DNA from: Pinirhizobacter soli | GTDB taxonomy: Bacteria; Pseudomonadota; Gammaproteobacteria; Xanthomonadales; Rhodanobacteraceae | NCBI RefSeq assembly: GCF_015905305.1 | Contig: NZ_JADZLQ010000003.1 | Location: forward strand, 742,201 to 782,628 | Length of the DNA stretch: 40,428 bases | Reading direction: 5' to 3' | Shown: positions 1-11,302 of the stretch, piece after piece | Numbering within the stretch: the first letter of the stretch is position 1 | Layout of the letters: every line of letters starts with the position of its first letter | Program-made: the position numbers and the translations under genes | The notes under the pieces: generated by a model | What the model was told of the DNA's origin: nothing | Database searches by the model: none | Seen by the model: only the letters and a program-made list of their open reading frames with translations

Positions 1-258
1 GATGTCGCCCTTGACCGCGCCGTTGATCACCGCATGCGGAACGCGGATCTCACCGGTGACGCGACCGTGCTCGCTCAGGGTGAAGACGGCCTGGCTGTCG
101 GGCTCGGCCTGGATCGAGCCGTCGATGCTGCCGTCCAGGTGCAGCGCCCCGCTGAAGCGGACATTGCCGGTAATGGCGGTGCCGCTGGCGATGAGGCTGG
201 TTTCAGGCGCGCGTTGTGAGGGCGCTGCGCCCTTGGTGGGCTTGTTATTGTTGAACAT
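1..258 (-). CDS. Bactofilin (polymer-forming cytoskeletal protein), cut by window edge
   Basis: The first 86 residues of a bactofilin are present; the C-terminus lies outside the window. The protein starts MFNNNKPTKG with a short polar tail, followed by the beginning of the bactofilin beta-solenoid (SLIASGTAITGNVRFSGAL, then DGSIDGSI and GRVTGEIRV), with the alternating small/hydrophobic pattern of stacked beta-rungs. Bactofilins polymerise without nucleotide into membrane-associated filaments that help place cell-wall enzymes or other envelope machinery. The start codon overlaps the last 14 bases of the upstream gene for a membrane coiled-coil protein, so the two are translationally coupled and probably work together. 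The family call is firm; the cellular role here is not visible. Confidence 0.85.
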   Translation of the reverse strand, partial: MFNNNKPTKGAAPSQRAPETSLIASGTAITGNVRFSGALHLDGSIDGSIQAEPDSQAVFTLSEHGRVTGEIRVPHAVINGAVKGDI

Positions 259-988
259 GGTTATCCCCCGAAGTCTGGCTGGCGTCGGCCCAGGCGACGG
301 TGCGGGTTGCCGCGTCGCTGCCGTCGGCATCCACGCCGATGCGCAGGCGCGTCGGTCGGAAGTCGGCGGGTAGGGCCAGGGTGGTGTGTAACTGCTGGAA
401 ATAGCGGAAGGAGAAGTCCAGGCCTCCCGCCTGGACGGCTCCCCCGAGATCCTTGGCGTCGAGTACGGCGAGCTTGTCGCCGCGCAGGCCTTCCACCGCG
501 AGGGTGATGCGGCCCTTGGTGTCCGCGCCGCGGCGCGCATTCTGGGTAAGCGTGACGGTGAGGTTCCAGGCGTGGCTGCCGGCGATGGGCGATACGCGGA
601 CATCCTGCACGGTAAGTTCTTGCCGTTGGTCACCGCCCCCGACCAGCCGCGAATAGAACCCAAGGTCGTTGCGCAGGCCGTTGAGCTGTTCTTCGCGCTC
701 GGCGAGGGTGTGCTTGAGCTCGTTGGCCGCCACCGCCCCCACCTGGTTGTCGCGCGTGAGGTTGGCCACCTGTTGCCGGAGCACCTCGTTGTCGGCTGCC
801 AGCTGCCTGGCCGCGCCATGGTCGCCAACGGCCCCCGGGACGGCCCCGGCGTGCCCGGCCAGCCAGCCGATCAAAAGGCCGGCCACAAGGCAGCCTGCCA
901 ACCCCGCGGCCACGACTACCCGACGGCGGCGCTCGGCTCGAGCGTCGACCGTCTGCACCACGAAGCGCGGTGTGGGGCTGGAGGCCAT
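245..988 (-). CDS. Membrane-anchored coiled-coil protein (DUF6776-like)
   Basis: A 247-residue protein with a cytoplasmic arginine-rich stretch (AERRRR, about 18-23), one transmembrane helix at about 24-44, a helical coiled-coil-like segment at about 60-110 (AADNEVLRQQVANL and following), and a C-terminal mainly beta domain. It resembles the DUF6776 proteins that sit beside bactofilin genes in Xanthomonadales; this name is from memory of the neighbourhood and is less certain than the architecture. Its stop overlaps the bactofilin start, so the pair is one operon. The topology (short inside tail, single anchor, large outside domain) suits a factor that links cytoplasmic bactofilin filaments to the periplasm, which is inference. 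Confidence 0.65.
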   Translation of the reverse strand: MASSPTPRFVVQTVDARAERRRRVVVAAGLAGCLVAGLLIGWLAGHAGAVPGAVGDHGAARQLAADNEVLRQQVANLTRDNQVGAVAANELKHTLAEREEQLNGLRNDLGFYSRLVGGGDQRQELTVQDVRVSPIAGSHAWNLTVTLTQNARRGADTKGRITLAVEGLRGDKLAVLDAKDLGGAVQAGGLDFSFRYFQQLHTTLALPADFRPTRLRIGVDADGSDAATRTVAWADASQTSGDNHVQQ

Positions 989-1061
989 GGGTTGGGGATT
1001 GCCGCAAAAGCCGAGGTATACCCGGCTTTCGCGCGAAGCGTCAAGGAAACGTGACGCAGCT

Positions 1062-1541
1062 TCAGCTGGAGAGTTCGCCGACCTTGCTCAGCAGGTAGCG
1101 CTCGTTGCCGATATCAGTCATCAGGCTGAACTGGGTTTCCAGCCAGTCGATGTGCTCTTCTTCCTCGGCAAGGATGTTCTTGAAGAGGTCGCGGCTGACG
1201 TAATCATGGATGCCTTCGCTATGGGCAATACCCTCGCGGAGGTCTTTCAGGGCTTCGTATTCCAGCTCAAGGTCGCCGCGCAGGCATTCGATGGCGTTCT
1301 CGCCGATACGAAGCTTGCCCAGGCGCTGCAGGTTGGGCAGTCCATCAAGGAAAAGAATGCGCTCGATCACCTTGTCGGCGTGCTTCATTTCCTCGATCGA
1401 TTCCTTGTACTCATGCTCGGCCAGTTCCTTGTAACCCCAGTCCTTGAACATGCGGTAATGCAGGAAATACTGGTTGATCGCGGTCAGTTCGTTGTAGAGC
1501 ACCTTGTTGAGGAACTCGATGACCGTTGCGTCGCCTTTCAT
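1062..1541 (-). CDS. bfr: Bacterioferritin
   Basis: Bacterioferritin, the 24-subunit haem-containing iron store that oxidises Fe2+ and keeps it as a ferric mineral in the cytoplasm. At 159 residues it has the usual length. The dinuclear ferroxidase ligands are in their standard places: E18, E51, H54, E94, E127 and H130. M52, the residue that ligates haem b between two subunits, is present, so this is a haem-type Bfr and not the non-haem alpha subunit of two-subunit systems. The start is supported by an AGGGAG ribosome binding site six bases upstream. Its electron-donor ferredoxin gene bfd lies just upstream on the same strand, but 117 bp separate them and each has its own plausible promoter. 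Confidence 0.97.
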   Translation of the reverse strand: MKGDATVIEFLNKVLYNELTAINQYFLHYRMFKDWGYKELAEHEYKESIEEMKHADKVIERILFLDGLPNLQRLGKLRIGENAIECLRGDLELEYEALKDLREGIAHSEGIHDYVSRDLFKNILAEEEEHIDWLETQFSLMTDIGNERYLLSKVGELSS

Positions 1542-1588
1542 GGCCGTCTCCCTGGGTAGCTGCGTGCGCGGATGCGTTGACAGCCGGC

Positions 1589-1616
1589 ACTATACCCAAG
1601 GCGAAAATGCCTTGAA
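1589..1616 (-). promoter_or_regulatory. Possible bfr promoter
   Basis: Reading towards bfr, TTCAAG and TATAGT are 16 bp apart, about 50 bp before the start codon. The -10 is good and the -35 is poor. No clear Fur-like box overlaps it, in contrast to the bfd promoter. Confidence 0.4.
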
Positions 1617-1658
1617 GAAACGCAAATGGGGATGGTTCGCGCTTGCGCGCGGAAGGTC

Positions 1659-1862
1659 TTAAGCGACCTGGACGAAGGCGGGTAGGGCGGTTGCGTGTTC
1701 GTCGATGGCGCGGGCCAGCACCGTGCGGGCTTCCGACTCGCAGGTGCCGCAGCAGTCCGAGCAGCCAGTGCGGGCTTGCAGATCGGCAAAACCACGCACG
1801 CCGTCGGAGACTTCACGGCGGATGTCGTGGGTGGTGACGGCGTTGCACAGGCAGATGTACAT
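1659..1862 (-). CDS. bfd: Bacterioferritin-associated ferredoxin
   Basis: A 67-residue [2Fe-2S] protein of the BFD-like family. It binds bacterioferritin and passes electrons to the stored ferric core so that iron can be released when the cell is starved. The four cluster cysteines C4, C6, C38 and C41 are in the family spacing (CLC near the start, CGTC later); C34 and C37 are additional cysteines. It lies upstream of bfr on the same strand. There is no Shine-Dalgarno sequence before the ATG and the predicted promoter would start transcription only a few bases before it, so the mRNA may be leaderless. Iron-dependent control is likely because a Fur-like box fills the promoter spacer. Confidence 0.93.
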   Translation of the reverse strand: MYICLCNAVTTHDIRREVSDGVRGFADLQARTGCSDCCGTCESEARTVLARAIDEHATALPAFVQVA

Positions 1863-1870
1863 GGGACGGC

Positions 1871-1899
1871 ATTTGAACGCGAATGCGAACGATTGTCAA
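1871..1899 (-). promoter_or_regulatory. bfd promoter with Fur-like box
   Basis: Towards bfd there is a consensus -35 (TTGACA), a 17-bp spacer and a -10 TCAAAT. The spacer and -35 are covered by a 19-bp sequence (plus-strand positions 1879-1897, GCGAATGCGAACGATTGTC) that matches the classical Fur box at 12 of 19 positions by my count. Fe-Fur would block RNA polymerase here, so bfd would be expressed under iron starvation. The match is by eye. Confidence 0.6.
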
Positions 1900-1928
1900 C
1901 TACGCGCGATGCCTGCCAGGACTGTCGT

Positions 1929-2438
1929 TCAGGGACGGGGCAGGTTGCCGATTTCCACGCAACAGGCGGTTTCTACCAGGGGCGCGAACTGGCGCAGGGC
2001 TCGTTCATAGACCTCGCGCTTGAAGTTCACCACGTTGGCGGCCGGATACCAGAAATCCACCCAGCGCCACTGGTCGAACTCGGGTTTCTCGCAGGCGTTC
2101 AGGCAAAGGGCGTCTTCGCCCCCGGTGAGACGCAGCAGGAACCACACCTGCTTCTGACCAATGCAAGTTGGCCGCTGATGGTGACGAACGAAGCGGTTGG
2201 GCAGCTTGTAGCGCAGCCAGCCGCGGGTGGCGCCCAGCACTTCGACATGATGCGCGGAAAGGCCGGTTTCTTCCTCGAGCTCCCGGTACATGGCCTCCAG
2301 CGGCGTTTCATCACTACGCATCCCGCCCTGCGGGAATTGCCAGCCGTCCCGGTTGACGCGGCGGGCCCAGAACAGCCGCCCATCCTGGTTGAGCAGGACA
2401 ATGCCAACATTCGGCCGGTAACCATCTGCGTCGATCAT
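1929..2438 (-). CDS. rppH: RNA pyrophosphohydrolase (Nudix)
   Basis: RppH removes pyrophosphate from the 5' triphosphate end of mRNAs, which opens them to RNase E decay. The 169-residue protein starts [17 protein letters not shown] as in gammaproteobacterial RppH. It carries the Nudix box from G38 to L60, with E44 and the REL-EEE-TGL core (R52-L60) that binds Mg2+. The substrate-side segments GWQFPQGG and [12 protein letters not shown] are also typical. An AAGGAGG ribosome binding site lies four bases before the ATG. It stands alone on its strand upstream of bfd, with no sign of disturbance. Confidence 0.96.
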   Translation of the reverse strand: MIDADGYRPNVGIVLLNQDGRLFWARRVNRDGWQFPQGGMRSDETPLEAMYRELEEETGLSAHHVEVLGATRGWLRYKLPNRFVRHHQRPTCIGQKQVWFLLRLTGGEDALCLNACEKPEFDQWRWVDFWYPAANVVNFKREVYERALRQFAPLVETACCVEIGNLPRP

Positions 2439-2523
2439 CGGGCCTCCTTCGCCGCCCGGCAGGCGTTACGCCTGCCTCGCGTCCGATTCAACCACAGCGC
2501 GCAAAGGCGCGGCAAGGCAAGAC

Positions 2524-2552
2524 TTGTGCCTTTAGGGCCTGACGAATTAAAC
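2524..2552 (+). promoter_or_regulatory. Possible tRNA-Met promoter
   Basis: TTGTGC and TTAAAC are separated by 17 bp, about 45 bp before the tRNA, and are followed by a GC-rich discriminator (GCGCGGCC) of the kind seen at stable-RNA promoters. The -10 is a weak match. Confidence 0.35.
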
Positions 2553-2597
2553 TGCGCGGCCCTCGCGTCCAGCTCGCAGGGGTTCGAAGGGTCAAGT

Positions 2598-2674
2598 GGC
2601 TAGGTAGCTCAGCTGGTTAGAGCGCGGCACTCATAATGCTGAGGTCGGCGGTTCGAGCCCGCCTCTAGCCACCA
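2598..2674 (+). tRNA. tRNA-Met(CAT), elongator type
   Basis: A full cloverleaf of 77 nt can be drawn by hand. The acceptor stem is GGCTAGG/TCTAGCC with one G-T pair, followed by an A discriminator and an encoded CCA. The anticodon stem CGGCA/TGCTG closes the loop CTCATAA with anticodon CAT at 2632-2634, and the T arm is GGCGG-TTCGAGC-CCGCC. The G1-C72 pair and the similarity to E. coli elongator tRNA-Met (GGCTA...TAGCC) argue against the initiator tRNA. A CAT anticodon modified to lysidine (tRNA-Ile2) is possible but less likely. It is a single tRNA with its own terminator. Confidence 0.95.
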
Positions 2675-2691
2675 TTTCCCCTTTTCATCAG

Positions 2692-2714
2692 ACCGCGCCC
2701 CGGCGCGGTTTTTT
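2692..2714 (+). terminator. Rho-independent terminator of tRNA-Met
   Basis: A GC-rich hairpin (CCGCGC / GCGCGG, loop CCCG) is followed directly by six T residues, 17 bases after the CCA end of the tRNA. It also lies just beyond the stop of the convergent antitoxin gene. Confidence 0.88.
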
Positions 2715-2722
2715 GTTGTCCT

Positions 2723-3022
2723 TCACGATGATGCTGGAACCAGCATCAGTTTGAAACCGAGCGCCGCAGCAACCTTCATGGTCGTAGCCAGGCTCGGATT
2801 GCCGTCAGGCGACAGCGCCTTGTACAGGCCCTCGCGAGTAAGGCCCGTCTCCCGCGACAGTCGACTCATGTTCTTCGCCCGGGCCACGTCGCCCAGCGCC
2901 GCAGCCATCAATGCCGGGTCGTTTTCCTCCGAGCATGCAGCCAGGTAACCGGCGATGTCGCGGTCGGTCTTGAGGTAGTCCGCCGTGTCATAGCGGGAGA
3001 AGGGCTCTCTCTTGCGCGCCAT
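2723..3022 (-). CDS. Antitoxin, HigA/addiction-module antidote family
   Basis: A 99-residue protein of the putative addiction module antidote family, which has a HigA-like helix-turn-helix. The N-terminal part (RYDTADYLKTDRDIAGYL) wraps the toxin in this family. The C-terminal part (about 50-95: MSRLSRETGLTREGLYKAL, then TTMKVAAALGFKL) is the DNA-binding HTH. Start choice: the ATG at 3020-3022 has a TGGAGG ribosome binding site and begins MARKREPFSRYD, the normal start of this family. Because of a frameshift in the upstream toxin gene, the open frame runs on upstream through the toxin for 131 more residues. The antitoxin alone looks intact and probably also represses the operon through the palindrome upstream. 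Confidence 0.88.
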   Translation of the reverse strand: MARKREPFSRYDTADYLKTDRDIAGYLAACSEENDPALMAAALGDVARAKNMSRLSRETGLTREGLYKALSPDGNPSLATTMKVAAALGFKLMLVPASS

Positions 3023-3319
3023 TGGAATGCCTCCAGTCGTCGGCGATACGGTATGCGTTGGTGATGTCCTTTGCCTGGGATGCCTTGTCGCCTCCACACG
3101 CAATACAACCAGCGCCTTGCCGTGGATCAGGTAATAGACGCGATAGCCCGGTCCGATATCGACCTTCAACTCGCTCACGCCATGCCGAAGGTTGCGGACA
3201 TGTCCCGGATTGCCCAGCGCCAGGCGCATGATCCTCATCTGGATGCGATCACGAGCCTGGTTGTCGCGCAGGCACTCGATCCATTGCCCGTAAGTTTGGC
3301 TTTTGAATATCTCGAGCAT
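2988..3319 (-). pseudogene. RelE/ParE (HigB-like, Gp49 family) toxin, frameshifted
   Basis: The first 70 or so residues (MLEIFKSQTYGQWIECLRD to YRVYYLIHGKALVV) are a typical HigB/RelE-type mRNA interferase of the phage Gp49-like family. After the VV near position 3103 the frame changes. The expected ending (LACGGDKASQAKDITNAYR then IADDW) is present one frame away and runs to a TGA at 2988-2990, overlapping the antitoxin start as in intact modules. One missing base, for example in the run GTATTGCG, explains this. The repaired protein would be 110 residues, the family's normal size. As written, the toxin reads in frame into the antitoxin and makes a 198-residue fusion from this start. Either the toxin is dead or fused, or the base is a sequencing error. 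Confidence 0.8.
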
Positions 3320-3322
3320 CGA

Positions 3323-3359
3323 ATTGTCAACCACAGTTGACACATTGTCAACTGTGGTT
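3323..3359 (-). promoter_or_regulatory. Toxin-antitoxin promoter with operator palindrome
   Basis: A perfect inverted repeat of 14-bp arms (AACCACAGTTGACA, 3-base spacer, TGTCAACTGTGGTT, 3329-3359) lies just before the toxin ATG. Towards the toxin it contains a consensus -35 TTGACA (3346-3351). With a 17-bp spacer this leads to a -10 GACAAT (3323-3328) whose start point would fall almost at the ATG. Binding of the antitoxin HTH here would shut off the promoter. The layout is the usual autoregulatory one; the regulator assignment is inference. Confidence 0.78.
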
Positions 3360-3459
3360 AGCAGTTTCCATATCAGCGCATTACCCTTTGCGCTGTCGGC
3401 CTGCGCCGCAGGCACAGTCAGAAACCCGATGTGACTCCGCGCTCGACTAGAATGGCGGG

Positions 3460-3831
3460 ATGCATATTTTCAAAGCCTTTACCCTCGAAGCAGCCCACCG
3501 CTTGCCGAACGTGCCCGAGGGGCATAAATGTTCGCGGCTGCATGGCCATTCCTTCCGAGTGGAATTGCACGTCGAAGGCCCCGTGGACGCCCACACCGGC
3601 TGGGTAATGGACTTCGCCGACATCAAATCGGCCTTCGCGCCGCTTTACGACCAGCTCGACCACCACTACCTCAACGACATCGAGGGGCTGGAAAACCCCA
3701 CCAGCGAGAACCTGGCCCGGTGGATATTCCAGCGGCTGCGGCCGTCCTTGCCGGGGCTCGACCAGGTCGTGGTGCACGAAACCTGCACTTCGGGCGCCAG
3801 TTATCGGGCCCAGGATGCTGCGTCGCACTAG
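3460..3831 (+). CDS. queD: 6-carboxy-5,6,7,8-tetrahydropterin synthase
   Basis: QueD turns 7,8-dihydroneopterin triphosphate into 6-carboxytetrahydropterin, the second step of queuosine/7-deazaguanine synthesis. The 123-residue protein is of the PTPS/QueD family. The zinc histidines are H13, H28 and H30, the catalytic Cys is C24 in [10 protein letters not shown], and a glutamate late in the chain (HETCTSG, about 107) fits the substrate-anchoring Glu. No other queuosine gene is nearby. The start has only a weak GGCGGG ribosome binding site, but the N-terminus [16 protein letters not shown] is standard. It points away from the toxin-antitoxin module and towards the ATP synthase operon. Confidence 0.94.
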   Translation: MHIFKAFTLEAAHRLPNVPEGHKCSRLHGHSFRVELHVEGPVDAHTGWVMDFADIKSAFAPLYDQLDHHYLNDIEGLENPTSENLARWIFQRLRPSLPGLDQVVVHETCTSGASYRAQDAASH

Positions 3832-3905
3832 GAAATAGTCGTACAAACAACGAGAACGATGCGTGCTGCGTCACGCACTGAGGCATCCTGTCGCAGCCCC
3901 GCAGC

Positions 3906-3935
3906 TTGTTACGCCAAATCGCTCGCTGATATACT
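3906..3935 (+). promoter_or_regulatory. Probable promoter of the ATP synthase operon
   Basis: TTGTTA and TATACT are 18 bp apart in the short gap between queD and atpI. It is the best sigma70-like site upstream of the nine-gene atp operon. Confidence 0.55.
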
Positions 3936-4007
3936 TTCTCGGATCGAAACCGTGGCCCGTCGTTGACTCGGTGGCGCCTAGTGCGAAACCGTCACGGGAA
4001 CCATCGC

Positions 4008-4373
4008 GTGCTTAACAATCTTTCCGTCGGTCGTCGCCTGGCCTTGCGCCTGTTCATTTGGCAGGTTGCTGTGGCGGCACTGGTGGGCCTCGCATTCCTC
4101 GGGTTGGGCTGGCGCTATGCACTGGCCGCCTCGATGAGTGCGCTGCTGGTCGCTTTGGGCAACGCGCTTATGGCAGCGCGAACCTTCAGCGGACTGGCAG
4201 CAGGCGGCGCGATGCTGGGGCGTCTGATCGCGGGAATGATCCTGAAATGGGTCGTGATCGTCGGTGGACTGCTCATGGTTCTGGTTCATTGGAAGCTGCC
4301 GCCGTTGGCTGCCCTGGCAGGCCTGGCGGCTGCATTCGCGGTAAATCTGCTCGCATTCAGATTCAAGGGTTGA
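4008..4373 (+). CDS. atpI: ATP synthase subunit I
   Basis: A small integral membrane protein of about 121 residues with four hydrophobic helices (IWQVAVAALVGLAFLGL, then ALAASMSALLVALGNAL, LIAGMILKWVVIVGGLLMV and LAALAGLAAAFAVNLLAF). This is the AtpI layout: the first gene of the atp operon, helping assembly of the c-ring and Mg2+ supply to Fo, and usually dispensable. I chose the GTG at 4008 (LNNLSVGRRLALRLF) because a GGGA lies a few bases upstream and the sequence from there looks like the family. A TTG start 45 bp earlier is possible but has no ribosome binding site. The next gene starts three bases after its stop. Confidence 0.82.
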   Translation: MLNNLSVGRRLALRLFIWQVAVAALVGLAFLGLGWRYALAASMSALLVALGNALMAARTFSGLAAGGAMLGRLIAGMILKWVVIVGGLLMVLVHWKLPPLAALAGLAAAFAVNLLAFRFKG

Positions 4374-5219
<846 letters not shown>

Positions 5220-5259
5220 GCAAGGCAGTACCCGTCACTGCAGCACGATTTACAACCCA

Positions 5260-5593
<334 letters not shown>

Positions 5594-5608
5594 TCCAGCG
5601 GGTTCATC

Positions 5609-5640
5609 GCCACCGCAGCGGGCTTGCCCGTTGCGGTGGC
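5609..5640 (+). other. Intercistronic hairpin after atpE
   Basis: A long inverted repeat lies 16 bases after the atpE stop: a 9-bp outer stem GCCACCGCA/TGCGGTGGC, a one-base mismatch, then a 4-bp inner stem CGGG/CCCG with loop CTTG. There is no T-tract, so it is not a terminator. It could protect the 3' end of atpE mRNA or set processing between atpE and atpF. Confidence 0.65.
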
Positions 5641-5678
5641 CGCATCGTTAATGCGTTTCGGGAGAGATCGGTAAGATC

Positions 5679-6149
5679 ATGAATATCAACATGACCTTCC
5701 TGGGCCAGATGTTATCGTTCGCGATACTGGTCTGGTTTACCACCAAGTTCATCTGGCCCCAGATCAACGGCGCCATCGAAGAACGCCAAAAAAAGGTTGC
5801 CGATGGTCTGGACGCGGCTGAACGCGCGCGCGCCGAACTCAAGGATGCCGATGCGCGGGTTGCCGTCGAGATCAAGCAGGCCCGGCAGCAGTCGGCCGAG
5901 ATCATCGACAAGGCCCAGCAGCAGGCCAACCAGATCATCGACAAGGCCCGCGTGGACGCCATCGAAGAGATCAATCGCCTGAAGGCCGCGGCCCAGGACG
6001 ACATCGCCTCGATGGCCCAGAAGGCCCGCGAGCAACTGCGCACCCAGGTAAGCCAGTTGGCTGTCCGGGGCGCTGAGAAAATCGTCCAGCGTGAAATCGA
6101 TCCGGCCTCGCACAAGGCCATGCTCGACCAGCTCGCAGCCGAGATCTGA
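5679..6149 (+). CDS. atpF: F1Fo ATP synthase subunit b
   Basis: Subunit b is the peripheral stalk that holds F1 against Fo. The 156 residues match the usual length. There is one N-terminal membrane helix (about 5-25, [15 protein letters not shown]), then a long charged right-handed coiled-coil (about 30-130, rich in A, E, K, Q and R, for example [19 protein letters not shown]), and a C-terminal end that binds delta ([16 protein letters not shown]). The ATG follows a GGGAGAG-type site. It is two bases from atpH and clearly co-translated with it. Confidence 0.97.
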   Translation: MNINMTFLGQMLSFAILVWFTTKFIWPQINGAIEERQKKVADGLDAAERARAELKDADARVAVEIKQARQQSAEIIDKAQQQANQIIDKARVDAIEEINRLKAAAQDDIASMAQKAREQLRTQVSQLAVRGAEKIVQREIDPASHKAMLDQLAAEI

Positions 6150-6151
6150 CC

Positions 6152-6685
6152 ATGGCCCAGGCGCTCACCCTCGCCCGTCCCTACGCTCGCGCGGCTTTCG
6201 AGACCGCGCTTGCGGAAGGCAAGCTCGTCGACTGGTCGCGGGCCCTGGCATTCGCCGCGGCCGTCTCCGGCGATGCCCGTGTGCAGGACCTCCTGAACGA
6301 CCCGCGCGTGCAGCCTGCCCAGCTGGTCAGCCTGCACCTGCCGTCGGGCATCGAGGCCGGGGCGCCGTTCGGCTCGTTCCTGGCAGCCCTGGCGGAGCAG
6401 CGGCGACTGTCGCTGCTGCCGGAAGTCGAAGAGCTGTTCGATGAGTTGAAGCGCGAGTCCGAGCACACCTTGCTGGTCAAGGTGACCAGCGCGCTGGCGC
6501 TGGATACCGCCCAGGCCGAAACGCTCAAGGCCTCGCTCAAGCGCCGCTTCAAGCGCGAGATCGAAATCGAGGCGCATGTCGACGCCGCGCTGCTCGGTGG
6601 CGTGGTGATCGATACCGGCGACGAAGTGATCGACGGTTCAGCGCGCGGCCGACTGGCGCGCCTGGCCACGGCGCTGACGCACTGA
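6152..6685 (+). CDS. atpH: F1Fo ATP synthase subunit delta
   Basis: Delta sits on top of F1 and ties the alpha subunits to the b stalk. The 177-residue protein has the helical N-terminal domain ([19 protein letters not shown]) and the signature C-terminal segment [19 protein letters not shown] of the OSCP/delta family. It starts two bases after the atpF stop and ends 28 bp before atpA. Confidence 0.97.
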   Translation: MAQALTLARPYARAAFETALAEGKLVDWSRALAFAAAVSGDARVQDLLNDPRVQPAQLVSLHLPSGIEAGAPFGSFLAALAEQRRLSLLPEVEELFDELKRESEHTLLVKVTSALALDTAQAETLKASLKRRFKREIEIEAHVDAALLGGVVIDTGDEVIDGSARGRLARLATALTH

Positions 6686-6713
6686 ACCCAGTTTCAAATT
6701 CCAGGAAACGACC

Positions 6714-8264
<1,551 letters not shown>

Positions 8265-8275
8265 CTGATGCACCA

Positions 8276-8295
8276 CCGGCGGGTTCGCCCGCCGG
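8276..8295 (+). other. UUCG-capped hairpin between atpA and atpG
   Basis: A perfect 8-bp stem CCGGCGGG/CCCGCCGG is closed by a TTCG tetraloop, starting 12 bases after the atpA stop. No T-tract follows, so a transcript-stabilising or processing role is more likely than termination. Confidence 0.7.
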
Positions 8296-8324
8296 CGCGG
8301 TAAACCAACGAGACGGAAGAGCAC

Positions 8325-9221
8325 ATGGCCAGCGGTCGCGAAATCAAAACCAAGATCAAGAGCACGCAGAACATGCGCAAGGTCACGCGCGCGCTCGAAA
8401 TGGTCTCGGCCTCGAAGATCCGCAAGGCGCAAGACCTCATGAAGGCCTCGCGCCCCTATGCCAAGGCCATGCGCAAGGTCATCGCGCACGTCGCCCAGGC
8501 CAACACCGATTTCCCGCATCCGTTCCTCACCGAGCGGCCGAACGTCGGCAACATCGGCATCATCGTGGTCTCGACCGACCGCGGCCTGGCAGGCGGCCTC
8601 AACTCCAACCTGTTCCGCCGCACGCTCACCACCATCCGTGAGTGGCAGGACAAGGGCGCGGGTGTCGACGTCGTTGCCATCGGCCAGAAGGCCGTGCAGT
8701 TCTTCCGCCGGATCAAGGGCGTCAACCTGATCGGCACCGCCACGCACCTGGGCGAGAAGCCGCGGGTGGAAGACCTCATCGGCGTGATCAAGGTGGTGCT
8801 GGACGCCTATACGGCGAACCGCCTGGACCGCGTGCTGCTGGTCTACAACGATTTCGTCAACACGATCGTGCAGAAGCCGACGGTGGAAACGCTGTTGCCG
8901 CTGGATGTCGTGGCCAAGGAACTGGTAGCCCACGATGCGGGCATCAAGACCGAACAGTCGCACGACTGGGAATACATCTACGAGCCGGACGCGCGCACGG
9001 TGCTTGAGCACCTGCTGGGCCGTTACATCGAATCCATCGTCTACCAGGCGGCACTGGAGAACCTTGCCAGCGAGCATGCCGCCCGCATGGTGGCCATGAA
9101 GGCCGCCTCCGACAACGCCAACAAGGTCATCGACGAGCTCACCCTCGTTTACAACAAGGCGCGCCAGGCGGCGATCACGCAGGAAATTTCCGAAATCGTC
9201 GGCGGCGCAGCGGCGGTCTAA
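8325..9221 (+). CDS. atpG: F1Fo ATP synthase subunit gamma
   Basis: Gamma is the rotating central shaft of F1. At 298 residues it is slightly longer than the E. coli protein (287). The N-terminal helix ([20 protein letters not shown]) and the C-terminal helix ([20 protein letters not shown] then [15 protein letters not shown]) form the coiled-coil shaft; between them lies the Rossmann-like foot domain ([19 protein letters not shown]). The C-terminal ITQEI motif is the family signature. The ATG follows an ACGGAAGAG-type site. Confidence 0.98.
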   Translation: MASGREIKTKIKSTQNMRKVTRALEMVSASKIRKAQDLMKASRPYAKAMRKVIAHVAQANTDFPHPFLTERPNVGNIGIIVVSTDRGLAGGLNSNLFRRTLTTIREWQDKGAGVDVVAIGQKAVQFFRRIKGVNLIGTATHLGEKPRVEDLIGVIKVVLDAYTANRLDRVLLVYNDFVNTIVQKPTVETLLPLDVVAKELVAHDAGIKTEQSHDWEYIYEPDARTVLEHLLGRYIESIVYQAALENLASEHAARMVAMKAASDNANKVIDELTLVYNKARQAAITQEISEIVGGAAAV

Positions 9222-10706
<1,485 letters not shown>

Positions 10707-10757
10707 GGCCCCTTCTTAAGCTCGCATCCTCCCTAACGCAACGAATCAGGACTCCCC

Positions 10758-11180
10758 ATGCATACCATCCGCGTCGACATCGTCAGTGCCGAAGCCGAGG
10801 AATTCTCCGGCGACGCCACCCTGGTGGTGGCCACCGGTGAGATGGGCGAGCTGGGCATCGCCCCGCGCCACGCACCCCTGGTGACGCGCCTGAAGCCGGG
10901 TTTCGTCGAGGTGGTGCTGGCCTCGGGCGAGCGCCAGTCGTTCTATGTCAACGGCGGGTTCCTTGAAGTGCAGCCGCAGGTGGTGACGGTGCTGGCCGAT
11001 ACGGCCATCCGTGCCACGGACCTCGACGAAGCGGCCGCCCAGGCCGCCAAGAAGGACGCCGAGCAGGCCCTGGCCAACCGCGGCGACACGCTTGACGTCA
11101 GCGCCGCCCAGGCCAAGCTCGCCGAGGCCCTGGCGCAGCTCCAGGCCCTGGAGCGCATGCGCAAGATGGTTCGCCACTAA
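10758..11180 (+). CDS. atpC: F1Fo ATP synthase subunit epsilon
   Basis: Epsilon binds the foot of gamma and can inhibit ATP hydrolysis by extending its C-terminal helices. The 140-residue protein has an N-terminal beta-sandwich ([19 protein letters not shown], then [19 protein letters not shown]) and a C-terminal helical hairpin rich in Ala, Gln and Lys (about 90-140). It closes the operon and is followed within 25 bases by a strong terminator. Confidence 0.97.
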   Translation: MHTIRVDIVSAEAEEFSGDATLVVATGEMGELGIAPRHAPLVTRLKPGFVEVVLASGERQSFYVNGGFLEVQPQVVTVLADTAIRATDLDEAAAQAAKKDAEQALANRGDTLDVSAAQAKLAEALAQLQALERMRKMVRH

Positions 11181-11202
11181 GCATCGTCGCAGGCAGTTTG
11201 CG

Positions 11203-11231
11203 AAAAAGCCGGCCACTGCGCCGGCTTTTTT
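11203..11231 (+). terminator. Rho-independent terminator of the atp operon
   Basis: The hairpin GCCGGC-CACTGC-GCCGGC is flanked by five A residues on one side and six T residues on the other, so it can work in both directions. It lies directly after atpC. Confidence 0.93.
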
Positions 11232-11302
11232 CTTCATGCAACGACAACCTGCCCACTGCTTACAATGGCAGGACTTATGATCGCAGCGATTGACCTGACC
11301 TG

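Noticed and set aside
2723-3415. A genuine fused toxin-antitoxin protein of 230 residues starting at 3415.
   Set aside because: The first 32 residues would lie upstream of and across the operator, and the junction between the domains translates a frameshifted toxin end. A broken toxin gene plus a normal antitoxin is the simpler reading.
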